Assembly: GCA_005786775.1 (NCBI GenBank)
Contig: SYDD01000261.1
Location: 1-26,043 of the forward strand
DNA: 26,043 nt
Origin: Opitutaceae bacterium
GTDB taxonomy: Bacteria > Verrucomicrobiota > Verrucomicrobiia > Opitutales > Opitutaceae
Reading direction: 5' to 3'
In this document: positions 14,981 through 22,689 of the stretch, piece by piece
Layout: each line of letters opens with the position of its first letter
Numbering within the stretch: position 1 is the stretch's first letter
Made by a program: the position numbers and the translations under genes
Notes under the pieces: generated by a model
The model's input: the letters and a program-made list of their open reading frames with translations, nothing else
What the model was told of the DNA's origin: nothing
The model's database searches: none

Positions 14981-15465
14981 CCCTTCCTCCGCAGTTCCCG
15001 CTGCAGGAAGTCAGTGGTGCGCCGTAGCTTCGCGACCAGCTCGGTCAGGGCCTCGTCGTCTACCTCTACGAAACAGTACAGGATCCCATCCGCGATGGGG
15101 CCATCGATCCGGCGCACCCCGCAGGCGACTCCGTCGAGAAACAGTACCAGCCGGCGTCCCTGATTCGAACCGGTCATTCGGTAAAGGTCGCGGGCGGCGG
15201 AGGGAGAAACTTGGAACATCAGGCAGCGACCGAGTTCGACCTGCACCAGCTCCACATTGATAATGTCCCCCTCTGTTACCACTGGCTGTGGATTCAGCCC
15301 TAGCCTCAGGCCGCTGCGCGGCAGTGTCGTCGGCACCCCTTGGCCCTGCTGGTTCTCTAAGTGGAAACGCGCGGTCAGCCGCGACTCGGCGGGCAACGGA
15401 GGGGTTGAGGCGCAGCCCCCGAGGGCCAGCGCCATGGCGAGGAAAATTAGCAGGGCCCGCGGCAT
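14977..15465 (-). CDS. Predicted lipoprotein of unknown function
   Basis: A 162-residue protein with a lipoprotein signal: a hydrophobic stretch and the lipobox ALGGCAS with Cys-18. The mature part is a mixed alpha/beta sequence with HLENQQGQGVPTTLPRSGLRL and VTEGDIINVELVQVELGRCLMFQVSPSAARDLYRMTG. I do not recognise a family. It lies between the hemW-like gene (stop/start overlap TGATG at 15463-15467) and the M23 peptidase gene (ATGA overlap). A role in the cell envelope with the peptidase is plausible from that tight packing. Confidence 0.8.
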   Translation of the reverse strand: MPRALLIFLAMALALGGCASTPPLPAESRLTARFHLENQQGQGVPTTLPRSGLRLGLNPQPVVTEGDIINVELVQVELGRCLMFQVSPSAARDLYRMTGSNQGRRLVLFLDGVACGVRRIDGPIADGILYCFVEVDDEALTELVAKLRRTTDFLQRELRRKG

Positions 15466-16673
15466 CAGGCGGGAACTCCGGCTTCGAGGGCCGCGATAAT
15501 CCGCACGGCCAAGGCATCCGCCAGCAGGCGCCCCCGAGGCGTCAAGCGAAGCGTGGCGGCGGAGCGCTGTAACATCCCCTCACCCTCCAAGGTCGCCAGC
15601 TCCGCGTCGAGCGCCAACCACGGCAACTCGGGGACCCGGCTGCGCCACGGGGCCAGATCTACCCCCGCGTTCATCCGGAGCCCGAAAATGATGGCATCCT
15701 CCGCCAGCAGCGCCGGCGTAAGCTGCGTGCGTTCGGCGGTCAGGCGCTCCCCTTGGTCGAGGGCGTTCAGCCATGCCTCCAGATCGGCGATGTTGCTCCC
15801 GCGCCACGCGCCCTGTTGGGAGGCGGCCGAGGGGCCGAGTCCGATCCACTGCCCCATCCGCCACGTCGCCACGTTGTGGGCGCAGGCATGTCCGGGCCGT
15901 GCAAAGTTGGAGACCTCGTACTGGGCGTAGCCCGCGGCCGCCAGTTGGGCCCAGGTATCCTCGTACAGTCGCGCCTCGAATTCCGGATCCAGCCGGACCC
16001 TACCTTGTGACAACTTAAGCCACAGGCGCGTGTCTTCCTCGAAAGTCAGGCAGTAGGTTGAGAGATGGTCTGGTCCGAGCTCGACCGCGCGCCGAACGTC
16101 CGCCGCCCACTCCTCAGCCGTCTGGCCGGGAAGCGCGAACATGAGGTCCAGGTTCACGCTCGGGAAGCCCGCGCCTTGGATCCACTCCCACGCCCGTTCG
16201 ATCTGCGCGAGCGAGTGACGGCGGCCTAACGCCTCCAGCAAAGCCGGCTGGAAGCTCTGCACTCCGAGGGAAATCCTCGTGACCCCGCCCTCCCGCAGGA
16301 CGGCGAGTCGTTCGGGGCTGACAGACCCCGGCGCGAGTTCGATGCTCCATTCCTGAGGCGAACCGCCGCAACGGACGCGGATCACCTCCAGCAAGCGAGC
16401 GAGGTCGCGTGGGGCCAGCAATCCGGGGGTACCCCCGCCGATGAATACGGTATCGATCCGGGCCGGGGCAGGCACGAGTTGCGTCTCCCGGGCCACTCCC
16501 TCCAAATACCGCCGGATCTGCCCCGCTTCCGGCTGTTCTTGGTAGAACGCGCAGAAGTCACAGGTCGACGCGCAGAACGGTACGTGCACGTATAGCCCCG
16601 TGGATTGCTCCGGCGAGGGCCACGTGACGGTAGGGGAGCCGAACCTCACCGAATGTTTGATCGACCCGTTCAT
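15465..16673 (-). CDS. hemW: Radical SAM protein, HemW-like heme chaperone
   Basis: A 402-residue radical SAM protein of the oxygen-independent coproporphyrinogen oxidase-like group. The Fe-S cysteines are C34, C38 and C41 in CASTCDFCAFY. FIGGGTPGLL (77-86) is the SAM-binding glycine motif, and ISLGVQSF and NLDLMFALPGQT follow in the usual order. The C-terminal half has the HemN-type EVSNFARPGHACAHN stretch and a winged-helix-like tail. HemW proteins bind heme and help deliver it to respiratory enzymes; they do not make porphyrins. The ATG at 16673 gives a short leader before the domain. The start lies 44 bases from the divergent TIG lipoprotein gene. Confidence 0.85.
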   Translation of the reverse strand: MNGSIKHSVRFGSPTVTWPSPEQSTGLYVHVPFCASTCDFCAFYQEQPEAGQIRRYLEGVARETQLVPAPARIDTVFIGGGTPGLLAPRDLARLLEVIRVRCGGSPQEWSIELAPGSVSPERLAVLREGGVTRISLGVQSFQPALLEALGRRHSLAQIERAWEWIQGAGFPSVNLDLMFALPGQTAEEWAADVRRAVELGPDHLSTYCLTFEEDTRLWLKLSQGRVRLDPEFEARLYEDTWAQLAAAGYAQYEVSNFARPGHACAHNVATWRMGQWIGLGPSAASQQGAWRGSNIADLEAWLNALDQGERLTAERTQLTPALLAEDAIIFGLRMNAGVDLAPWRSRVPELPWLALDAELATLEGEGMLQRSAATLRLTPRGRLLADALAVRIIAALEAGVPA

Positions 16674-16717
16674 GGCTTGCCATTGAAGCCGCCTCTTCCC
16701 ACCACTCATAGGAAAAA

Positions 16718-17635
16718 ATGAACTCTCTCGTCCGCCCTGTTGCGACCAAGATCCTCGCCTGGCTGGCCTGCGCTGCCGGCCTCGTGCTCCTCAGCGGGTG
16801 CGACGCGGTGACACTTACGGACCTCACGCCCAAGTCGATGGCGGAGAACCCGTCGCAGATCTACACCTTCAGCCTCCGCATCGCGAAGCGCACCAGCACC
16901 GTGGTCGGGCTGACCCCGAACATTGTGGTCGATGGCAAGAGCTTTGAGCTGAAGCCCAGCCCGCTCGGCGGCGGCCTGCACGAGTTCGAGTACCAGCTGC
17001 CCGCCGGTCGCGACCGGCTGGCTTATTATTTCCTCGTGACCTATAACATTGAGGGAAACGGGGTCCTTACTCCGCGAGAGGCTTATACTCAGGTCGAGAC
17101 GGTGCAGATCGTGCGCCGCTATGTGCTCTCGTTGGAGGTCAATCGCGGCCCAGTCGGGGCCCGGATCAGCGTGGTTGGTCGTGGCTTCACCCCGCAGGAC
17201 GTGATTCAATTCAACGGTTCCTCCGCCCGCACCGCTTACGAGTCGCCCAATTCAATCAGTTTCTTTGTTCCCGCCCTTGAGGCTAACCGCAATTATCAAG
17301 TCGCCTTGGTTAGCTCTGCCGGGACTTCGCCGGTGGGGGCCTTCCGAATCGACCCGAGCAGCATCACCGTCTCCCCCGCTGCCCTCAACCTTCGCGCCGG
17401 CGAGCGGGCCAGCCTGAGCTTCGCGCTGCCCAATCCCGCCCCGGCCGGCGGCACCCTCTTAGATGTCGCCACGGACGTGCCCGAGAGCGTGATCATGCCG
17501 GAGGTGATCGTGCCGCAGGGGCAGACGCAGGTAAGCGTAAACGTCGAGGGAGGTAAGCCTGGCTCCGGAAAACTTTACCTCAAGGGTTACGGCTCCGGCG
17601 AGGTGACGGTGCCTGTGACGGTCATCCCCCGCTGA
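16718..17635 (+). CDS. IPT/TIG-domain lipoprotein
   Basis: A 305-residue exported protein with a lipobox at LLSGC (Cys-28). The N-terminal part (30-130) is beta-rich and not assigned. A TIG/IPT immunoglobulin-like domain runs about 135-215, with the recognisable GPVGARISVVGRGFTPQDVIQFNG start and YQVALVSSAG end. A final beta-sandwich-like region (about 215-305) begins ITVSPAALNLRAGERASLSFALP. It is probably anchored at the cell surface or periplasm and involved in binding rather than catalysis. Its 3' end overlaps the facing endonuclease-like gene by 14 bases. Confidence 0.82.
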   Translation: MNSLVRPVATKILAWLACAAGLVLLSGCDAVTLTDLTPKSMAENPSQIYTFSLRIAKRTSTVVGLTPNIVVDGKSFELKPSPLGGGLHEFEYQLPAGRDRLAYYFLVTYNIEGNGVLTPREAYTQVETVQIVRRYVLSLEVNRGPVGARISVVGRGFTPQDVIQFNGSSARTAYESPNSISFFVPALEANRNYQVALVSSAGTSPVGAFRIDPSSITVSPAALNLRAGERASLSFALPNPAPAGGTLLDVATDVPESVIMPEVIVPQGQTQVSVNVEGGKPGSGKLYLKGYGSGEVTVPVTVIPR

Positions 17636-18548
17636 CCGGCCCGGGCCTTAGTTCGACGACCACTGGACGGTGGTCGCTCGCCTGCCTGACGTCCGCTCCG
17701 TCCGGGATCTTGCCCGGCCCTGTGACCCACGGGGCCGCTGCCGGCGAGTAAAGGATCAGGTCGACGCGCGCGTAGGTCTCGCCGCGGCGGTAGTGGTGGG
17801 TCCAGGAATCACCACGGTCATCGACCGCCGAGGCGAGCCGGAGCAGTTCTGTGCGCCCGCGCCTTCGCAGCGCCTGCACCGCGGGACCCGTGGGGATTTC
17901 GTTACAGTCTCCCAACATGAGGAAACGCGCACGGCGTGGATCCGGAAAGCGCTCCAGCAACCGGTTGCGGACCGCCACCGCCTCCGCTCGCCGGAGGACG
18001 TCGGCCCGCGGGTCTCGGGGATCTTCGGACAACGGGCTTTTCAAATGGAGGACCAAAATCGTCACTTCACCCCCAGTGGTGACCAACGTAGCTTCCAGCA
18101 GGCCACGGCGGAGGCGTGTCGTCTGACCGAGATAAGGAAACTCAATATCCCGGTGGGTGCGTACCGCGCGGAGCGGGAGCCGGGAAAGCAAAGCGTTGCG
18201 CCGCGGCTCCCCGTCCTCGGCGACCGCCCGATGAGGATACTGGAGGCCCTCCCGCGCGAGATCGCGCGCCAGTTCCTCAAGGTAAGCGGGCGGTCCCATC
18301 TCCTGCAGGGCCACCAAATCTGCATCAAGGGAATGCAGCACGGCCCGGAGGGCGGCCTTCTCCGCCTCCGGCTTGGGGTAATCGGAGCGGTAGCCGGCCG
18401 CGGTCACCCGGGACGCCGGACCATAATTGGCAACGTTCCAAGTCGCGATCCGCAAGGGTTCGCCGACCAGCCGGCCCGCGATCAACAGCAGCAGGAACAA
18501 CCCGGCCCTGCCGCCGGGATCCCGGCGGGGGGCACGCCCTGGGCTCAC
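17622..18548 (-). CDS. Exported endonuclease/exonuclease/phosphatase-family protein
   Basis: A 308-residue member of the DNase I-like metal-dependent hydrolase fold. Motifs occur in order: ATWNVANYG (Asn-38), LQEM (Glu-83), GDCNEIP (Asp-214, Asn-216) and SDHRP (Asp-292, His-293). All catalytic positions look intact. An Arg-rich start followed by LFLLLLIAGRLVG suggests a signal peptide or anchor. The substrate could be nucleic acid, a sugar phosphate or a lipid head group. The GTG start overlaps the TGA of the M48 peptidase gene (GTGA, 18545-18548), so both are made together. Its 3' end overlaps the opposite-strand TIG lipoprotein gene by 14 bases. Confidence 0.88.
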   Translation of the reverse strand: MSPGRAPRRDPGGRAGLFLLLLIAGRLVGEPLRIATWNVANYGPASRVTAAGYRSDYPKPEAEKAALRAVLHSLDADLVALQEMGPPAYLEELARDLAREGLQYPHRAVAEDGEPRRNALLSRLPLRAVRTHRDIEFPYLGQTTRLRRGLLEATLVTTGGEVTILVLHLKSPLSEDPRDPRADVLRRAEAVAVRNRLLERFPDPRRARFLMLGDCNEIPTGPAVQALRRRGRTELLRLASAVDDRGDSWTHHYRRGETYARVDLILYSPAAAPWVTGPGKIPDGADVRQASDHRPVVVELRPGPVSGG

Positions 18549-19801
18549 GCCTTCGCCGGCGCCTCAAGGAGCGCTCGCTCCCGCTCCACCAGCGTGGGAT
18601 GCGAGTAGTGGAACCCGCTGTACCAGGGATGAGGGGTCAGGTTGGAGAGGTTTTTCTGCGCCAGCTTGCGCAGCGCCGCGATCATCGGCGCCGGGCCGCC
18701 GACGGCGTCCCGCGCGAAGGCGTCCGCCTCGTACTCGTGCCGGCGCGACAGCAGGTTGCTCAGCGGGGAGAACCAGAACGTGACCGCGCCGCTGAGCAGG
18801 CCGAAAAGCAGGAACGAGGGGGCGAGCTGGGCAGGCGGGAAGCCGAAGGCGGGGTTGAACCAGGAACTGTTGGCCAGCCAGGCGATGGCGGCGAAGGCGG
18901 AGAGCATCATCAGCGCCGAAACGGCGATCAGCTTCGGGATGTGACCGCGACGATAATGTCCGATCTCGTGGGCGAGCACGGCCTCCAGCTCCTCCGGGGT
19001 CAGCTGAGCCACGAGCGTGTCGAACAGCACGATCCGCCGGAAGCGGCCGAAGCCCGTGAAATACGCGTTCGAATGCCCGGAGCGCTTGGAGCCGTCGATC
19101 ACCTCGATCGCCCGCGCTTGGAAGCCGGTGCGGTCGCCCAGGGCCAGCAGGCGCTCCCGCAACGGGCCCTCCGGCAAGGGGGTGAGCTTGTTGAACAAGG
19201 GGAGGATGAGCTTGGGATAGAGGATGAGCATCAGCAGTTGGAACCCGAAGAGCAGGGCGAAGCCCCAGAGCCACCACGCGGCACCAACCCAGCGCACCAG
19301 CGAGAGCAGCGCCCACAGCAGCGGGAACCCCAGCAGGAACATCAGCACCAGCCCCTTCAACTTGTCCGTCACCCACAATTGCGGGGTCGACTGGTTGAAG
19401 CCGAACCGCTGCTCGAGCCGGAACTGCTCCCACCACTCGAAGGGAAGCGAGGGGATGGCCAGGAGCACGCCCGCGAGCAGCACAAACAGCGCGTGGTTCC
19501 AGGTGGAGTCCGGCCCGCCCCACACCGCCGCCTCATTGAACAGCAGGGGGAGGATCCCGCTGAGCAGGGCGAGCGCCAGCACCAGGGTGTCGAACACCTC
19601 CGCCAGCACGCCGAAGCGCGACCGGGCCAAGGTGTAGTCCACCGCCCGGCGGTAGGTGTCCGCGTCCATCGTCGCGGCCACGGCCGGCGGGGCGCTCGTG
19701 GCGTGCCGACGCACCTCCGCGCGGTTCAGGGCGGACAGCGCAAGGGAAGCGGCGAGGCGCAGGGCCAGCAGGCCGAGGGCGATCCAGAGGACGGAAACCA
19801 T
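18545..19801 (-). CDS. M48A-type integral-membrane zinc metalloprotease (Ste24-like)
   Basis: A 418-residue protein with about seven hydrophobic helices. The HEIGH zinc motif is at 278-282, and EYEAD (356-360) supplies the third ligand Glu-356. DGSKRSGHSNAYFTGFGRFRRIVLFDTL before the zinc motif and FHYSHPTLVERERAL at the end are typical of the CAAX-protease-1/Ste24 branch. It probably works in membrane protein quality control in bacteria, which usually lack prenylated CAAX substrates. The ATG at 19801 is preferred to 19903 because the membrane helix begins immediately. It is coupled to the downstream endonuclease-like gene. Confidence 0.93.
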   Translation of the reverse strand: MVSVLWIALGLLALRLAASLALSALNRAEVRRHATSAPPAVAATMDADTYRRAVDYTLARSRFGVLAEVFDTLVLALALLSGILPLLFNEAAVWGGPDSTWNHALFVLLAGVLLAIPSLPFEWWEQFRLEQRFGFNQSTPQLWVTDKLKGLVLMFLLGFPLLWALLSLVRWVGAAWWLWGFALLFGFQLLMLILYPKLILPLFNKLTPLPEGPLRERLLALGDRTGFQARAIEVIDGSKRSGHSNAYFTGFGRFRRIVLFDTLVAQLTPEELEAVLAHEIGHYRRGHIPKLIAVSALMMLSAFAAIAWLANSSWFNPAFGFPPAQLAPSFLLFGLLSGAVTFWFSPLSNLLSRRHEYEADAFARDAVGGPAPMIAALRKLAQKNLSNLTPHPWYSGFHYSHPTLVERERALLEAPAKA

Positions 19802-19882
19802 CCTCCCACCAGAAGCGATCACGCCGGCGTCGCGAGCCGAAAGATGATTTGAAATGCCGCGGGCCGGCTCCATCGTGCCGCT

Positions 19883-20128
19883 GTGGAAAGCTCTTCCGAC
19901 CAACCGTCCTTCGAGGACGCCCTCAGCCGCCTCGAGGCGATCGTGGAGTCGATGGAGGCGGGCGACGTCCCCCTCGCCGACCTGATCGCCCGCTTCGAGC
20001 AGGGCACCCAGCTCCTCAAGGTGTGCGAGGGACGCCTCCAGGAGGCCGAGCTCCGCATCGAGCAGCTCCGCCGGCAGAAGGATGGAGCCCTAGTGACCGA
20101 GCGCTTCGAACCCGCCCGCGAGGCCTGA
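19883..20128 (+). CDS. xseB: Exodeoxyribonuclease VII small subunit
   Basis: XseB partners with XseA to degrade single-stranded DNA. The 81-residue protein has the family pattern: SFEDALSRLEAIVESMEAGDVPLADLIARFEQGTQLLKVCEGRLQEAE, a helical hairpin of the normal length. It starts with GTG at 19883. It lies four bases before dxs, the neighbour found in many bacteria (xseB-ispA-dxs), although ispA and xseA are absent here. Confidence 0.94.
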   Translation: MESSSDQPSFEDALSRLEAIVESMEAGDVPLADLIARFEQGTQLLKVCEGRLQEAELRIEQLRRQKDGALVTERFEPAREA

Positions 20129-20132
20129 GCCA

Positions 20133-22079
20133 ATGCCGCACCGCACTTCCCCCGCCCCCGTGCCCGCCGGCGCCCGCCTGCTGGAGACGATTCACGGCCC
20201 CGCCGACGTCAAGGCTCTCGCGCCGGCCCAGCTGCCCCAGCTCGCCCAGGAGATCCGCGAGGAGCTGATTGCCGTCACCGCGCGCAACGGGGGCCACATC
20301 GGGCCCAACCTCGGCGTGGTCGAGCTCACGCTCGCCCTGCACCGCGTCTTCGACAGCCCGCGGGACGCGTTTGTGTTCGACGTGGCCCACCAGGGCTACG
20401 TGCACAAGCTCCTCACCGGGCGCGGCGGGGAGTTTTTCCGGCGCTTGCGCCAGAGCGGCGGGGCCAGCGGCTTCCTCACCCGCGGCGAGAGCCCGCACGA
20501 CGCCTTCGGCGCGGGACACGCCGGCACCGCCCTCTCCGCGGCCCTCGGGATGGCCACCGCCCGCGACCTTCGGGGCAGCGCGGAACACGTCGTGGCCGTT
20601 TGCGGCGACGCGGCCTTCACCTGCGGGGTGACCCTCGAGGCGCTCAACAACGTGGTCAGCGCCACCCAGCGGCTGATCGTCATCCTGAACGACAATGAGT
20701 GGTCCATCGCGCGCAACGTGGGCGCGATCTCCCGCTACCTGAACCGGCTCAGCACCAATCCGACCTACAACCGCATCCACCACGACGTGGAGGCGTTCTT
20801 CAAGAGCTTCCCGGCCGGGGTGGAGATGAACCGGGTCTACAATAAGTGGAAGCGGGAGACGAAGGACTTCTTCGTCGAGTCGTCCCTGTTCGAGAAGTTC
20901 GGCCTGCGTTACCTCGGTCCGGTGGACGGACACGACCTCGAGGCCCTCGCGAAGAACCTGGAGTTCGCCAAGCACTGCGATGTCCCGGTGCTGGTGCACG
21001 TCCTGACCAAGAAGGGCCGCGGCCTGCCCGCGGCGGTCGCGCATCCGGAGCGTTTCCACGGCGCGTCCCCCTTCGATCCCCTCACCGGGGAAGGCCGCAA
21101 GGCGGCGGTTGGCAGCCCGCCGAATTACCAGGACGTGCTCGGCCAGGCGCTCACCCGCTTCGCGCAGGCCGACCGCAACGTGGTGGGCATCACCGCCGCG
21201 ATGCCCAGCGGCACGGGTTTGTCGCAGCTTGCCGCCACCGTTCCCGGGCAGTTCTTCGATGTGGGCATCGCCGAGGAGCACGCCGTGCTTTTTGCGGCCG
21301 GACTGGCCACCAAGGGGATTCGCCCGGTGTGCGCCATCTATTCGACCGTCCTCCAGCGCGCCTACCAGGTGATCCACGACGTCGCCCTGCAGAACCTGCC
21401 GGTCACCTTCTGTATGGACCGCGCCGGGCTTTCCCCCGCCGACGGTCCCACCCACCACGGGTTGTTCGACCTGTCCTACCTGCGCTGCGTGCCGAACCTC
21501 ACGGTGATGCAGCCGAAGGACGAGGACGAGCTCGTCGATATGCTGCACACGGGCCTTCAGTTGCCCGGTCCCTCCTGCCTGCGCTACCCGCGCGGAGCGG
21601 GGACGGGCAAGCCCATCAAGCCAACCCCGGCCCTGCTCCCGGTGGGTCAGGCCGAGGTCCTGCGCGAGGGCTCCAACATCATGATCTGGGCCCTGGGCTC
21701 GATGGTGACTGACGCCCTCGCGCTCGCCGATCGTCTCGCGGCGGAGGAGAACCTCTCCGTGGGCGTGGTGAACGCGCGCTTCGTGAAGCCGCTCGACCGC
21801 ACGCTCCTGCTCAGCCACGCGGCGTGCATCCCCCTGCTGGTCACCCTGGAGGATCACGTGCTGGCCGGCGGGTTTGGCAGCGCGGTGCTCGAGGTGGTGC
21901 AGGAGGGAGACTGCCCCTGCGCGGTGGAGCGGCTGGGCTGGCCGGATCGCTTCGTCGAACACGGCTCGAACGTCGAGGTGCTCCGGGCCGCCCACGGTCT
22001 GGCCCCGGCGGACCTGCACCGACGCGTGCTGGCGCGGTGGGGTAGCCTGCAGGCGGAGCGCATTCCCGCCGACCTGTAG
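20133..22079 (+). CDS. dxs: 1-deoxy-D-xylulose-5-phosphate synthase
   Basis: DXS condenses pyruvate and glyceraldehyde-3-phosphate using thiamin diphosphate, the first step of the MEP isoprenoid pathway. The 648-residue length is slightly above usual. Motifs are GGHIGPNLGVVELT (53-66), FDVAHQGYVHKLLTGR (82-97) and the thiamin/metal site GDAAFTCG (158-165) with NDN (186-188). GIAEEHAV follows, with Glu-381 as the expected catalytic acid, then STVLQRAYQVIHDVALQ and DRAGLSPADGPTHHGLFDLSYLR. Several positions differ from the common proteobacterial form (GHLGS, DVGHQAY, GDGAMTAG, AEQHA) but the ligands remain. I recall similar spellings in Chlamydia and Verrucomicrobiota, supporting the PVC assignment. 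It is cotranscribed with xseB. Confidence 0.95.
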   Translation: MPHRTSPAPVPAGARLLETIHGPADVKALAPAQLPQLAQEIREELIAVTARNGGHIGPNLGVVELTLALHRVFDSPRDAFVFDVAHQGYVHKLLTGRGGEFFRRLRQSGGASGFLTRGESPHDAFGAGHAGTALSAALGMATARDLRGSAEHVVAVCGDAAFTCGVTLEALNNVVSATQRLIVILNDNEWSIARNVGAISRYLNRLSTNPTYNRIHHDVEAFFKSFPAGVEMNRVYNKWKRETKDFFVESSLFEKFGLRYLGPVDGHDLEALAKNLEFAKHCDVPVLVHVLTKKGRGLPAAVAHPERFHGASPFDPLTGEGRKAAVGSPPNYQDVLGQALTRFAQADRNVVGITAAMPSGTGLSQLAATVPGQFFDVGIAEEHAVLFAAGLATKGIRPVCAIYSTVLQRAYQVIHDVALQNLPVTFCMDRAGLSPADGPTHHGLFDLSYLRCVPNLTVMQPKDEDELVDMLHTGLQLPGPSCLRYPRGAGTGKPIKPTPALLPVGQAEVLREGSNIMIWALGSMVTDALALADRLAAEENLSVGVVNARFVKPLDRTLLLSHAACIPLLVTLEDHVLAGGFGSAVLEVVQEGDCPCAVERLGWPDRFVEHGSNVEVLRAAHGLAPADLHRRVLARWGSLQAERIPADL

Positions 22080-22091
22080 GCCGCAACCGGC

Positions 22092-22111
22092 CCCCCGGCC
22101 TGGTCCGGGGG
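22092..22111 (+). terminator. GC-rich hairpin after dxs
   Basis: CCCCCGG (22092-22098) pairs with CCGGGGG (22105-22111) around a six-base loop, 13 bases beyond the dxs stop. It is followed by GTGATTTCTC, which is only a weak T tract. It may terminate the xseB-dxs transcript. Confidence 0.5.
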
Positions 22112-22185
22112 TGATTTCTCCGTGCGGATCGCCCCCTCCCGGGCAACCTCAAGGGGTCTCGGGCGGGCGTTTCGAGGTCGTCCCC

Positions 22186-22217
22186 GGAGGCGAGCCCCGT
22201 TCCTTCGGGGTGCCTCC
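22186..22217. other. Long intergenic hairpin
   Basis: GGAGGC (22186-22191) pairs with GCCTCC (22212-22217), and inside it CCCCG (22195-22199) pairs with CGGGG (22206-22210). This gives eleven strong pairs with a small internal loop. It lies in the gene-free stretch 22080-22358 between two convergent genes. It may be a second terminator or part of a small RNA. Confidence 0.5.
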
Positions 22218-22218
22218 A

Positions 22219-22251
22219 GTGTGCTTACAGTCTGCTTACAGTCTGCCTTCA
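22219..22251. repeat. Three tandem 11-bp repeats
   Basis: GTGTGCTTACA, GTCTGCTTACA and GTCTGCCTTCA follow one another without gaps; the middle unit differs from the first by one base and from the third by two. The 11-bp period equals one helical turn, as in OmpR/PhoB-type response-regulator sites. However, the repeats lie downstream of both flanking genes, so a promoter role is not obvious. Confidence 0.7.
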
Positions 22252-22306
22252 GTCGAATCCGGGGGAATCCGACGGGGAAAGCACCTCCGATCCGGTCTGC
22301 GGAGCC

Positions 22307-22335
22307 AAAAAAGCCGCCCCTTGGGAGGGCGGCTT
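22307..22335 (-). terminator. Rho-independent terminator of the cysteine-rich peptide gene
   Basis: Read on the minus strand, AAGCCGCCC pairs with GGGCGGCTT (plus-strand arms 22311-22319 and 22327-22335) around a seven-base loop and is followed by a run of T. It begins 23 bases after the stop of the gene at 22359-22574, as expected for an intrinsic terminator. Confidence 0.85.
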
Positions 22336-22358
22336 GGAAGGAGGAAACGGGGCTCCGC

Positions 22359-22574
22359 TTACTTCTTGTCGGACTTGGCGATGTCGCCGGCGCCACCGCA
22401 CTTGGAGCAGTTCTTGCCATCCTTGGCGGCGTCGACGCAGCACTTGTGGGCGCAGGCCTTGCCGTCCTTGGCGGCGGCCGCGCAGCACTTGCCGGGCTTG
22501 CTCTCGGCCGCGCCCGCGAAGGCGAGACCGGTGGCGAAGGCGGAGATGACGAGGAGGGAAATGAGCTTCTTCAT
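22359..22574 (-). CDS. Small exported cysteine-rich repeat protein
   Basis: A 71-residue protein with a clear signal peptide (MKKLISLLVISAFATGLAFA, residues 1-20). The mature part of about 50 residues is Lys/Ala-rich with seven Cys (30, 31, 41, 45, 46, 56, 59). The unit AAKDGKxCxxKC occurs twice (34-45 and 49-59; the first begins one residue earlier relative to its Cys pair spacing). I recognise no named family. Paired Cys and one His in an exported peptide suggest metal binding or disulfide chemistry in the periplasm; this is inference. It starts 41 bases after tRNA-Gly on the same strand, has no strong ribosome site, and ends at a good terminator. Confidence 0.85.
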   Translation of the reverse strand: MKKLISLLVISAFATGLAFAGAAESKPGKCCAAAAKDGKACAHKCCVDAAKDGKNCSKCGGAGDIAKSDKK

Positions 22575-22614
22575 TGTTTAATTTGGGGGCTGAGGTTGAC
22601 GTGCGGGTGGAAAG

Positions 22615-22689
22615 TGGTGCGGGCGGCGGGAGTCGAACCCGCCTCTCAGGCTTGGGAAGCCCACATAATAGCCGATATACTACGCCCGC
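22615..22689 (-). tRNA. tRNA-Gly (anticodon CCC)
   Basis: Read on the minus strand, the acceptor GCGGGCG (22689-22683) pairs with CGCCCGC (22625-22619). The T arm is GCGGG-TTCGACT-CCCGC. The anticodon loop TTCCCAA gives anticodon CCC (22654-22656), reading GGG codons. The 3' ACCA is encoded (22618-22615). The sequence closely resembles bacterial glyU. It stands alone, just upstream of the cysteine-rich peptide gene. Confidence 0.93.

Noticed and set aside
18116..19852. 578-codon plus-strand open frame rich in Gln, Glu and Arg
   Set aside because: It is the antisense shadow of the M48 protease and endonuclease-like genes; such long shadows are common at high GC and its composition is not protein-like.
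20016..22019. 667-codon minus-strand open frame opposite dxs
   Set aside because: It is antisense to a well-supported DXS with all motifs; the frame has no recognisable domain.
22219..22251. The 11-bp tandem repeats as a CRISPR array
   Set aside because: The units are too short, have no spacers and no cas genes are present.
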